Shown here: in pieces, positions 34,302 to 41,313 of the stretch
Numbering within the stretch: position 1 is the stretch's first letter
Layout of the letters: each line of letters begins with the position of its first letter
From: an uncultured Clostridia bacterium
Lineage (GTDB): Bacteria; Bacillota; Clostridia; Oscillospirales; UBA644
Assembly (NCBI GenBank): GCA_948443805.1
Contig: CAOJUB010000001.1
Span: 241,487 to 305,486, forward strand
Length of the DNA stretch: 64,000 bases
Reading direction: 5' to 3'
Notes under the pieces: model-generated
Told to the model about the DNA's origin: nothing
Seen by the model: the letters and a program-made list of their open reading frames with translations, nothing else
The model's database searches: none
Translations under genes and position numbers: made by a program

Positions 34302-34341
34302 GTAACATAAAAATTCGGAAAAATTCATGTTTTTGTGTTAC
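34302..34341. promoter_or_regulatory. Inverted repeat, candidate operator of the nucleoside hydrolase operon
   Basis: GTAACATAAAAA (34302-34313) and TTTTTGTGTTAC (34330-34341) are inverted with one mismatch, 16 bp apart, about 60 bp upstream of the first hydrolase gene. Symmetry and position suggest a regulator site; no factor can be named. Confidence 0.45.
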
Positions 34342-34397
34342 CCTTAATCATCAAATAGTTTTCTATAAAAGATATGATTTTGAAACGGGGTGTTTTT

Positions 34398-35315
34398 TTG
34401 TTTACCGCCGATTCGATAAAAAAAGATTTGGCTTCTTCACGCCGTAAAAAAGTGATTCTTGACAGTGATGCGTTTAATGAAATCGACGATCAGTATGCCA
34501 TCGTTCATCTTTTGACTTCACCTGGCCAGTGCGACTTGCTGGGGATTTGTGCTACGCCTTATTTGAATGACCGGAGCGTTTCGGCTGCGGACGGGGAAAG
34601 AAAAAGCTATGATGAGATTGTTAAGCTTTTATCCTTGACGTGTGAAAATACGGAATTGCCGGTTCTGCACGGCTCGGCAAATTTTTTATCCGACCGTTAT
34701 ACGCCAGAACCTTCTGAAGCGGCCGATTGGATGATTCAGACCGTCAAGAAATATCCGGAGGAACCGGTTTATATTGTGGCGCTGGGGGCAATCACCAATG
34801 TGGCATCGGCTTTTTTGAAAGCGCCGGAGATTCGCGAAAATACGGTTGTTATCTGGCTTGGCGCCAACCTTCCCGAAGTGGGAAAAAATATCGATGAATT
34901 TAATCTTCGTGAAGATATTTCGGCCGGTCAGGTATTGTTTGACAGCGGCGCGGTCATTGTTCTTCTGCCGATGGCAGTGACGGCGAATGTGTATATCGCG
35001 CAGACCGAAATGAAAGATTTTCTGCAGCGGTCTTCGCTTCCGGTTTGTTCTTATCTGCATGAGGAATGGTGCGGCTATATGGGGGAAGAGGCGCACGGAA
35101 AGGTGATCTGGGATCTTGCCGGGTCGGGCGCTGCCGCTGTTCCCGGATGTTGCCGTTTTGAGATTCTTCCCACCCCTGCGCTCGGTGATGATTCCGAATA
35201 TGTGCGGCGGGAAACCGAAAACCAGATGCTGATGCTCCGCGAAATCGACGCGCCGCGTATTTTTTCTGATTTATTCGGTAAAATGGAACAGGCGGTCCGG
35301 AGGTATTCCAAATAG
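34398..35315 (+). CDS. Nucleoside hydrolase-like protein, copy 1
   Basis: 305 residues from a TTG start. Related to inosine-uridine nucleoside hydrolases, which cleave the N-glycosidic bond of ribonucleosides. The usual DxDPGxDD calcium/ribose site reads DSDAFNEIDDQ, a variant subgroup; NVASAFLKAPEIRENT is typical of the fold. TTG at 34398 is chosen over the track ATG at 34374 because CGGGGTG lies about 7 bases upstream and the N-terminus then aligns exactly with the paralogue (19 residues to KKV in both). Tandem with copy 2 and queH. Confidence 0.85.
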   Translation: MFTADSIKKDLASSRRKKVILDSDAFNEIDDQYAIVHLLTSPGQCDLLGICATPYLNDRSVSAADGERKSYDEIVKLLSLTCENTELPVLHGSANFLSDRYTPEPSEAADWMIQTVKKYPEEPVYIVALGAITNVASAFLKAPEIRENTVVIWLGANLPEVGKNIDEFNLREDISAGQVLFDSGAVIVLLPMAVTANVYIAQTEMKDFLQRSSLPVCSYLHEEWCGYMGEEAHGKVIWDLAGSGAAAVPGCCRFEILPTPALGDDSEYVRRETENQMLMLREIDAPRIFSDLFGKMEQAVRRYSK

Positions 35316-35342
35316 AAAGGCTGAAAAGAAAGGGTTTTTATT

Positions 35343-36260
35343 ATGTATTCGATAGAAAAAGTTCTGGCGGATCTTCGTTCGGAACGGAAGAAAAAGGTTA
35401 TTATTGATTCTGATACCTATAATGAAATCGATGATCAGTTTGCCATTGCGCATCTGATGCAGACGCAGGACCGGGTAGAGATTTGCGGTATGACTGCGGC
35501 GCCGTTTTATAATTGGCGAAGTGATTCGTTCGGCGATGGCGCGAGACGAAGCTTTGAAGAGATGATTAAGATCCGGTCGCTGGTCGATCCGTTTTCCGAA
35601 ATTCCGGTTCGGATGGGGTCGGCTTGCCAGATGCCGGATATCAGAACCGCAGTTTCGTCTCCGGCCGCAGATTTTATCATCGAGACGGCCAGAATGATGA
35701 CGGACGAACCGCTGTATCTTTTAGGTATCGGCGCGCCGACGAATATTGCATCGGCTTTGGTGAAAGCACCGGATATTATTGATAAAGTGGTTGTCGTCTG
35801 GCTTGGCGGCAATGAAGTGAAGCTGGAAAGCAATGCCGGAGAATTTAATATGGATCAGGATTTCAATGCAACGCGGGTTCTTTTTGAAAGCGATGTTGCG
35901 TTGGTGCAGTATCCTGCCAATTGCGTGACCTCCACGCTTTGGATCAACGAAAATACCATGCGGGAGGAACTGACGGCGGGAGAGAATCCGCTCTGCTCCT
36001 ATCTGCACCGTTTTTTCCTCTGGCTCAAGGGCGAAAAGGAAAATTACGGCCGGATTATCTGGGATATTGCCGGAAGCGGATGCTTTACCGTGCCGGAGGC
36101 TACGACCTTTTTGATTCAGGAAAAACCGGCGCTTCATCCGCAGGATTATACCTATGATTTTTCATCCTGCGGCGGAAAAAAGATGATATATGCCGATGCA
36201 ATTGATCCGCATGGTATTATCCGGGATATGTTTGAAAGGATCAAAAAGATCGGAAAATGA
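35343..36260 (+). CDS. Nucleoside hydrolase-like protein, copy 2
   Basis: 305 residues, paralogue of the previous gene (about 40% identity by eye over the first half). DSDTYNEIDDQFAIAHLM is the metal-binding start, and PTNIASALVKAPDIIDKVVV and IIWDIAGSG are shared with copy 1. The pair may form a hetero-oligomer or handle two substrates. Its last four bases overlap the queH start (ATGA). Confidence 0.87.
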   Translation: MYSIEKVLADLRSERKKKVIIDSDTYNEIDDQFAIAHLMQTQDRVEICGMTAAPFYNWRSDSFGDGARRSFEEMIKIRSLVDPFSEIPVRMGSACQMPDIRTAVSSPAADFIIETARMMTDEPLYLLGIGAPTNIASALVKAPDIIDKVVVVWLGGNEVKLESNAGEFNMDQDFNATRVLFESDVALVQYPANCVTSTLWINENTMREELTAGENPLCSYLHRFFLWLKGEKENYGRIIWDIAGSGCFTVPEATTFLIQEKPALHPQDYTYDFSSCGGKKMIYADAIDPHGIIRDMFERIKKIGK

Positions 36261-36793
36261 AAACGCTGTTACATATTTGCTGTGCGCCCTGTTCGCTGAT
36301 GTGTATTGAATCTCTCCGCAAAGAGGGCCGGGAGGTTTCCGGATTCTGGTATAATCCGAATATTCATCCTTTTACCGAATACCGATCCCGCCGGGAAACG
36401 CTGAAAACCTATGCGGCGGAAATCGGTATGCCGCTGTTTTTGCGTGATGAATACGGCCTTCGTCATTTTCTTTCGTCTGTTTATCCTGCAATGGAAAATC
36501 GCTGCGCAACCTGTTATTCCCTGCGCCTTTTTGCATCTGCGGCTTTTGCGAAAGAGAACGGCTTTGATTCGTTTACCACATCGCTTCTGATCAGCCCGTA
36601 TCAGAATTTTGAGCAGATTCTTCAGACCGGCCGGCTTGCCGGCGATCAATACGGCGTCCGGTTTCTGGAACGGGATTTCCGGCCGCTTTTTCGTGAAGGA
36701 CAGCAGCGCGCAAGGGAAAAAGGGTTTTATATGCAGAAATACTGCGGCTGCATTTTCAGTGAAGAAGAACGGTATTGTAAAAAGAAAAAATAA
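36257..36793 (+). CDS. queH: Epoxyqueuosine reductase QueH
   Basis: 178 residues of the QueH (DUF208) family, the non-cobalamin enzyme for the last step of queuosine synthesis in tRNA. The cysteine pattern fits: HICCAPCSLMC at the N-terminus, NRCATCYSLRL in the middle and YCGCIFS near the end, binding iron-sulfur and catalytic metal. Coupled by ATGA overlap to the nucleoside hydrolase genes, a linkage that may be only organisational. Confidence 0.93.
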   Translation: MKTLLHICCAPCSLMCIESLRKEGREVSGFWYNPNIHPFTEYRSRRETLKTYAAEIGMPLFLRDEYGLRHFLSSVYPAMENRCATCYSLRLFASAAFAKENGFDSFTTSLLISPYQNFEQILQTGRLAGDQYGVRFLERDFRPLFREGQQRAREKGFYMQKYCGCIFSEEERYCKKKK

Positions 36794-36883
36794 TCATGAT
36801 ACATTTTTTTGCTTTTCTTGTTTATCAAGCTTTTGCCTGCAAAGGTAAAAAGCGTTTTATATAATTCTAAGGAGGAAAAACAC

Positions 36884-37561
36884 ATGCAGTACAAAATTGA
36901 AGGAACGCCGCTTCCTGTGGTAATCTGTAATCTTGCGGCGGGAGAAACAATGATTACCGAAAAGGGTTCGATGAGTTGGATGAGCCCGAACATGAAGATG
37001 GAAACGACCAGCAACGGCGGCGTCGGAAAGGCGATCGGCCGGATGTTTGCCGGCGAATCCTTTTTTCAGAATCGCTATACGGCGATGGGCGGCGCGGGAC
37101 TGATTGCATTTGCTTCGTCTTTCCCGGGTTCGATCATCCCGATGCAGATTACGCCGGATAAACCGATGATCGTACAGAAATCTGGTTTCCTTGCCAGTGA
37201 ATCGACGGTGGAACTGTCGGTTTTCTTTCAGAAAAAAATCGCCTCCGGATTTTTCGGCGGCGAGGGTTTTATCATGCAGAAACTCAGCGGTTCAGGGCTG
37301 GCTTTTCTGGAAATTGACGGCCATGTTATGGAATATACGCTGGAAGCGGGGCAGGAAATTATTGTGGATACCGGTTATCTTGCTGCGATGGACGCGACCT
37401 GCAGTGTAGAAGTCCGGACGGTTCCCGGCCTGAAGAATATGTTTTTTGGCGGAGAAGGATTCTTTAACACGGCGGTAAAAGGCCCCGGTAAAGTTTATTT
37501 GCAGACCATGCCGATTAGTTCTGTTGCCGGCGCGATCAGCGGTGTTTTGCCGAGGAAATAA
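36884..37561 (+). CDS. AIM24/TIGR00266 family protein
   Basis: 225 residues of the AIM24 (TIGR00266) family, a beta-sandwich of unclear role widespread in bacteria. Motifs: ITEKGSMSWMSPNMKMET, GGAGLIAFASSFPGSI, FFGGEGFIMQKLSGSG and the final SSVAGAISGVLPRK. AAGGAGG precedes the ATG at 36884; the track start 25 codons upstream is unsupported. No membrane segment. Single gene with a terminator. Confidence 0.92.
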   Translation: MQYKIEGTPLPVVICNLAAGETMITEKGSMSWMSPNMKMETTSNGGVGKAIGRMFAGESFFQNRYTAMGGAGLIAFASSFPGSIIPMQITPDKPMIVQKSGFLASESTVELSVFFQKKIASGFFGGEGFIMQKLSGSGLAFLEIDGHVMEYTLEAGQEIIVDTGYLAAMDATCSVEVRTVPGLKNMFFGGEGFFNTAVKGPGKVYLQTMPISSVAGAISGVLPRK

Positions 37562-37591
37562 AGTTCTGTTTGCAATCAGCAGATTGTTTTT

Positions 37592-37632
37592 GCAGGAAGC
37601 GAGGGGTGTCTCTTCGCTTCCTGCTTTTTTTG
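37592..37632 (+). terminator. Terminator after the AIM24 gene
   Basis: GCAGGAAGCGA (37592-37602) pairs with TCGCTTCCTGC (37614-37624), followed by seven T. Confidence 0.9.
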
Positions 37633-37790
37633 AAAAAAGACGCTTTTTCGGTTCGGGTTTTTCCGATGTTTAAAAATGCTTTTTCAGGGCATAGTATGAT
37701 TGTAAAAATCCGGCGTTTTTGCCAGGGACGAAAGCTGGGTGGGTTCTTTCCCTTCCGTGCCGGAAAAAGAAGAAAGTAGGGGGAAAAACG

Positions 37791-37988
37791 ATGATACGGG
37801 GGATTCATAAAAATATTATAACCATTACCGATACCGGAAGCGATATTTTTGAAGAAGCTATTTTTATTTTAAAACCGCAGAAAAAAGTTTTTGGTCGGCG
37901 GGCGCTGAAGCGGGAAGCCCTGCGCATTATGAATGAAAAAAGTAATGTATTTCTTCGAAAAGACGGTTCTTTTGGTTCCGAGCCTTAA
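37791..37988 (+). CDS. Small conserved-looking protein, unknown function
   Basis: 65 residues, MIRGIHKNIITITDTGSDIF and a basic middle (KPQKKVFGRRALKREALRIM). It resembles short Clostridia proteins that start MIKGINKxIIEI, a family without known function; this is recall, not a search. AGGGGG lies 8 bases before the ATG at 37791, within a longer track ORF. Soluble, no signal. Confidence 0.7.
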   Translation: MIRGIHKNIITITDTGSDIFEEAIFILKPQKKVFGRRALKREALRIMNEKSNVFLRKDGSFGSEP

Positions 37989-38094
37989 TTTTGTTTAGTT
38001 TGCACAAAGCAAAATTCTTTAATCTTCGGTCTTCTTTGTCTGAATCGGTTGTTTATAGCTTTACAATGGGGATTTTCGGTATACATTGACCGGT

Positions 38095-38126
38095 TGTTGA
38101 AAAGTCTGTTGAAAACGTTCAAAACC
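38095..38126 (-). repeat. Direct repeat copy A with two TTTTCAACA boxes
   Basis: TGTTGAAAA at 38095-38103 and 38107-38115, then CGTTCAAAACC. 29 of 32 positions match copy B. On the minus strand the units read TTTTCAACA. Confidence 0.7.
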
Positions 38127-38332
38127 ATTGAAATGAAGGGTTTTAGAATATTAAAGGACATTGCTTGACAAAATTTATATGCAATTTGTAAAGGGAATTA
38201 CTTGCTTTAATAATTATTGATATAGTAATAAAAATAAGGTTTTTGTCTGTTTGCGGACAACTTTGTTTTTTAGATAAAAATGCTTTACAAAAATGAAATT
38301 TTGTATCTCCTTGTCGAAATCTTTTGTTTGTC

Positions 38333-38364
38333 TGTTGATAACTCTGTTGATAACGTTCAAAACC
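38333..38364 (-). repeat. Direct repeat copy B with two TTATCAACA boxes
   Basis: TGTTGATAA at 38333-38341 and 38345-38353, then CGTTCAAAACC. On the minus strand these read TTATCAACA, one base from the DnaA box TTATCCACA. Confidence 0.7.
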
Positions 38365-38384
38365 CCCTATTTTTGAGGGGTTTT
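38359..38384. terminator. Hairpin after repeat copy B
   Basis: AAAACCCC/GGGGTTTT stem (38359-38366 with 38377-38384), then a T-rich stretch a few bases later. It could terminate transcription from either side; no gene needing it lies upstream on plus. Confidence 0.4.
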
Positions 38385-38602
38385 AAGGTGATTTTTTCCT
38401 TTTTCGGGGTTTTCGTTTCAAAAAATTCACTTTTTAGACTTCTTCAAATATAGGGGGTTTTGGCAAAAAAACAGAAATTTGTGCAATTTGACTACTTGAC
38501 AAAACGGCTCCTTTCATTTTTCGTTTTTCTCGTTATTTTCTCTGACAAAACCGATGAAAAACAGGGGATTTTTTTGTCTGACCCGGTTCTCCTTTTTTCT
38601 TT

Positions 38603-39046
38603 TCAGGAGGCGCGGAACGGTTTTGCCGGTTCATTTTCGATATCTTCAAAATAGCGGATCATAAGAAAAATCCGCACTTTTCCGTCTTTGGCTGCCGTAA
38701 TGTTAAAGCTATGCGTACCGGAAGCGATTTCGCGCAGCAGTGTTTGTTCTTCTTCGCTTGAAATTTCAAAAAAATCGGTATACAGTTCAATACGGGATTC
38801 CCATTGTTCGCAGTCGATAGTTGCTTGAATCGTTCCCTGATGACGCTGTGCGTAATCGTTCAGCTTTTGCAGCAGACTTTCAAATGTTTGCTTGTCTTCT
38901 TTAACAATCATTTTTTCTGTTTTCAGGTGATTCTGCGCATCGTCTTGGAGCAGGTTAGCCAACTGATCCATTTCGCGGAGCATTGCTTTTTTTTCTTCTT
39001 CTGTACGTTCTTTTTGATAATCGCCTTGATAAATTTTTGTTTTCAA
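38603..39046 (-). CDS. Hypothetical cytoplasmic protein (147 aa)
   Basis: 147 residues, acidic, with two helical segments in the N-terminal half (EEEKKAMLREMDQLANLLQD, FESLLQKLNDYAQRHQG) and a beta-rich C-terminal part (ESRIELYTDFFEISSEEEQT). No family recognised. The start is TTG at 39046, decided by AGGGAGG 8 bases upstream. A consensus promoter about 190 bp upstream supports expression. Confidence 0.72.
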   Translation of the reverse strand: MKTKIYQGDYQKERTEEEKKAMLREMDQLANLLQDDAQNHLKTEKMIVKEDKQTFESLLQKLNDYAQRHQGTIQATIDCEQWESRIELYTDFFEISSEEEQTLLREIASGTHSFNITAAKDGKVRIFLMIRYFEDIENEPAKPFRAS

Positions 39047-39236
39047 GGTAGAAACCTCCCTGTATAAAATTATTGAAAGCATTGCAACTGTGGTTGAAAT
39101 GCTGATTTTTCTATTTCAGGGGCGAAACCGAATCTTCCGGAATGAAGTTGTTTATCCGGTATTGTCCGAAGTGAGAAAGAAAAGACACTTTTTGCCTTAC
39201 ACTTTTTTAATCACAATCAGTGATTTATTTATCTCT

Positions 39237-39265
39237 ATTATATCGCATATCGTGTAGTATGTCAA
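39237..39265 (-). promoter_or_regulatory. Consensus promoter of the 147-aa hypothetical gene
   Basis: On the minus strand TTGACA (39260-39265), 17 bp, TATAAT (39237-39242). Confidence 0.85.
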
Positions 39266-39374
39266 TGCCGGAATCGGTCAATTTTTTGATTTTTTTGTAA
39301 ATTTTTTATTTTCAATAGTTCGGTGGTTTTTGCCGGATAAGGTTTCGGGGCCTATTTTATGTCGGCTGCATAAA

Positions 39375-39407
39375 ACTGTCCCCCGCCTGAATCAGGCGGG
39401 GGACAGT
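39375..39407. terminator. 15-bp GC-rich perfect hairpin
   Basis: ACTGTCCCCCGCCTG-AAT-CAGGCGGGGGACAGT. It lies between the DUF3737 gene end and the promoter of the next minus-strand gene. There is no good T-run on either side, so it may be a degraded terminator or an RNA end-protection structure. Confidence 0.5.
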
Positions 39408-39546
39408 ACAAAAACAGTTTTCCGTTCAAAAAAAGAATGCTGAATTTCTGTGATAAATATGGTAGGATCAGCGGTATGGGACACCTTGGTTTCGCTTTTT
39501 TCTGTATGTACTTTTTCTTGGTTTGCTTTCGGCGGGCGAATATTTT

Positions 39547-40395
39547 CTATGCGCAGCAGCTCTTCTTCACCTGAATTTTGCCTTTTGCTTCAGGAATATC
39601 CATGATGATCTCACCGACTTCCGGTGCGCAGATTCGGCCGGAGAGCGGATTTTTTATGCTGATAACCGGCGTTATAATGGTGGCTTCGACTTCCGAACGC
39701 TCAAAGCAAAGATCGGTATGGATCATCTGGCAATGGATGAGTTTCAGATTTTTACAGTAGCAAAGCGGCTGAGTGCCGATGATTTTGCAGTTTTCAAAGG
39801 TGATGTTTTCGCTGTACCATGCCAGATATTCTCCTTTTATGGTGCTGTTTCTGATGGTGACATTCTTCGCATGCCAGAAAGCGTCTTTGGTATCGAAGGT
39901 ACAGTTTTCAAAGACAGAATCTGTGATATATTGAAACGAATATTTCCCCTTCATCTGTACCTCCTGAAAGTTCAGATGACTGGAACGCATCATAAAATAT
40001 TCGCTCTCTGCGGTACAGTTTTTCATGTTGACGGTTTGCACGGACCAGCCGAATTCCGGGGAGATGATATCGCAGTCTCGTATACTGACTTCTGCGCATT
40101 CTCGCAGGGCTTTGATTCCGTACAGTTTTGTATCTGTAATTGTGATGTTTCTGGAATACCACAGAGCCGCGCGGCAAAGTTCTGTCATTTCTGAATGCAG
40201 GATATTCAGATTTTCGTCATGCCAGAAAGGATAGCGGAGATTAAAAAAACAATTGTCAACGGTGAGATTTCGGCCTTCTTTAAACGCGCTTTCTCCGTTT
40301 GCCGGACCATCAAAAGTACAGTTTTTTACAAGAATGTCCATCAGGCCGTACAGTGCCCGTTCTTCATCAAAAATTTGGTCGGTGATTGTTGTCAT
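39547..40395 (-). CDS. DUF3737 family protein (beta-helix)
   Basis: 282 residues with pentapeptide-like beta-helix repeats (VKNCTFDGPANGESAFKEGR, FWHDENLNILHSEMTELCRA, FWHAKNVTIRNSTIKGEYLA), characteristic of DUF3737. No signal peptide. Function unknown; members are frequent near regulators in Firmicutes. GGAAAGGAG sits 7 bases before the ATG at 40395, so the 23 extra track codons are dropped. Second gene after the 82-aa protein; the LysR gene is divergent. Confidence 0.88.
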   Translation of the reverse strand: MTTITDQIFDEERALYGLMDILVKNCTFDGPANGESAFKEGRNLTVDNCFFNLRYPFWHDENLNILHSEMTELCRAALWYSRNITITDTKLYGIKALRECAEVSIRDCDIISPEFGWSVQTVNMKNCTAESEYFMMRSSHLNFQEVQMKGKYSFQYITDSVFENCTFDTKDAFWHAKNVTIRNSTIKGEYLAWYSENITFENCKIIGTQPLCYCKNLKLIHCQMIHTDLCFERSEVEATIITPVISIKNPLSGRICAPEVGEIIMDIPEAKGKIQVKKSCCA

Positions 40396-40396
40396 G

Positions 40397-40645
40397 TCAT
40401 TTCTCCTTTCCTCTTGTTTCAGGCTTTTTTTGTATGGTATAGATGAAATAATCCAGGCAGTCAATTTGTTTCTGTTTTTTATGAATTCCGTTCAGCAGAG
40501 ACCGCCGGTGTTGTTCCAGAAGTTTTAGGCCTTCGTCGGTTTTTCCGTTTTTGACGCTATTGATAAACATGTCAATGGTTTTATTATCACATCCTGCGTC
40601 CTGCAGCGTCTGAATAAATGTTTCCTTATTTTGGTTCGCATACAT
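40397..40645 (-). CDS. Small protein with MerR-like C-terminal helix, unknown function
   Basis: 82 residues. The second half, LLEQHRRSLLNGIHKKQKQI then DCLDYFIYTIQKK, resembles the dimerisation coiled coil of MerR-type regulators, but there is no DNA-binding domain. The first half (NKETFIQTLQDAGCDNKTID) is a short helical region. It ends 1 bp before the DUF3737 start and follows a TTGCTA-17-TATACT promoter, so it probably forms a two-gene unit. Confidence 0.75.
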   Translation of the reverse strand: MYANQNKETFIQTLQDAGCDNKTIDMFINSVKNGKTDEGLKLLEQHRRSLLNGIHKKQKQIDCLDYFIYTIQKKPETRGKEK

Positions 40646-40723
40646 AGATAATCCCCTTTTTTATGGCCGGGCGCTTTGGCTTGCCGGGCTTAACTTTTTA
40701 AGCGTTTTTGTTGATTTATTTAT

Positions 40724-40752
40724 AGTATATCATAGATCTTCCTATATAGCAA
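40724..40752 (-). promoter_or_regulatory. Promoter of the 82-aa/DUF3737 operon
   Basis: On the minus strand TTGCTA (40747-40752), 17 bp, TATACT (40724-40729). Confidence 0.65.
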
Positions 40753-40779
40753 ATACTTATATGTAATAATGATCCATGC

Positions 40780-40808
40780 TTGAAAGTTATGGATTGTTGT
40801 GGTATAAT
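40780..40808 (+). promoter_or_regulatory. Promoter reading into repeat locus 2 and the LysR gene
   Basis: TTGAAA (40780-40785), 17 bp, TATAAT (40803-40808). As at locus 1, the palindrome begins within a few bases of the -10. Confidence 0.8.
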
Positions 40809-41290
40809 AAAGAACAACAAGTTGTTCTTGGGAAAAACATCTTTCGGCTATCCAGCCGAACAGCGCGTTGTGCTGCCGGTGTTTTTCCGGTGCGAAATTC
40901 ATGGTATAATATACGCAGAAAGCCTTGCATAGCAAGACTTTGTGGCTTTGCCACTCCGTGCGGAGCACGGCTGCGATATTGAATCATGTCGCAAAGAACG
41001 CCAATGCAAACACTATTTGCATGCAAGCAAACATTTTTGCTTCATGGTATAAAAAGAACAGTAAACTGTTCTTGGAAAAAAACGTTTCAACCGTTCGGTT
41101 GAAAATCCGTTTCGGATAACCGCTTTTTTCTGGTGCGAAAATTCGGGGATAGAAAAAGAACAACACCTTTCGGCTATCCAGCCGAACAGCGCGCTGCGCC
41201 GCCGGTGTTTTTCCGGTGCAAAATTCATGGAAAGAAAAAGAACAACAAGCTGTTCTTTAGAACAGTAAACTGTTCTTATAAAAATTCAAG
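40809..41290 (+). repeat. Structured intergenic repeat array, locus 2 (three units)
   Basis: Unit 2a: AAGAACAAC/GTTGTTCTT palindrome, then outer stem GGAAAAACA/TGTTTTTCC (40831-40839 with 40880-40888) enclosing TTCGGCT-ATCC-AGCCGAA and CAGCGC-GTT-GTGCTG. Unit 2b: AAGAACAGT/ACTGTTCTT, outer stem 41076-41084 with 41121-41129 enclosing TTTCAACC-GTTC-GGTTGAAA and ATCCG-TTT-CGGAT. Unit 2c: AACACC/GGTGTT (41162-41167 with 41204-41209) around nearly the same hairpins as 2a. Each ends with GGTGCRAAATTC (2b GGTGCGAAAATTC). Between 2a and 2b lie further hairpins (CCGTGC/GCACGG, TGGC/GCCA). Two more palindromes close the array. Confidence 0.75.
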
Positions 41291-41313
41291 AGATAATAAA
41301 TGGAGGAAAATTG

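Larger units (their letters stand above)
37989..38602. other. 614-bp AT-rich intergenic region with DnaA-box-like direct repeats
   Basis: No gene with a ribosome site was found. It holds two copies of a 32-bp repeat (38095-38126 and 38333-38364), each with two TGTTGAWAA units 12 bp apart, an AT-rich core (about 38160-38320), a hairpin AAAACCCC/GGGGTTTT (38359-38384) and a 12-bp inverted partner at 38451-38462. The layout resembles a replication-origin type region, but no dnaA or dnaN is nearby. Confidence 0.6.
39047..39546. other. 500-bp intergenic region with a promoter and a long hairpin
   Basis: Contains the minus-strand promoter (39237-39265), a ~190-nt leader with an AATCAC/GTGATT hairpin near 39210-39226, and a 15-bp perfect hairpin at 39375-39407. 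No gene seen. Confidence 0.6.
40646..41313. other. 668-bp divergent intergenic region filled by structured repeats
   Basis: Lies between the divergent 82-aa gene and the LysR gene. It holds one promoter in each direction and, from 40803 to 41290, an array of palindromes and three-way-junction repeats. Several short frames in it begin MNFAPEK on the minus strand, but they run through the palindromes and lack ribosome sites. Confidence 0.7.

Noticed and set aside
38095-38364. Firm call as chromosomal oriC
   Set aside because: Boxes are variant (TTATCAACA/TTTTCAACA), only four, and dnaA, dnaN, rpmH or gyrB are absent nearby. Kept as a finding, not a feature call.
40787-41228. Minus-strand short ORFs starting MNFAPEK
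   Set aside because: They run through perfect palindromes and the two types of unit give unrelated continuations; the shared start reflects the conserved DNA tail, not a protein.
40809-41290. CRISPR array or integron attC cassette array
   Set aside because: Units are not evenly spaced identical repeats with unique spacers, no cas or integrase gene is present, and attC core sites (GTTRRRY/RYYYAAC) are not seen.
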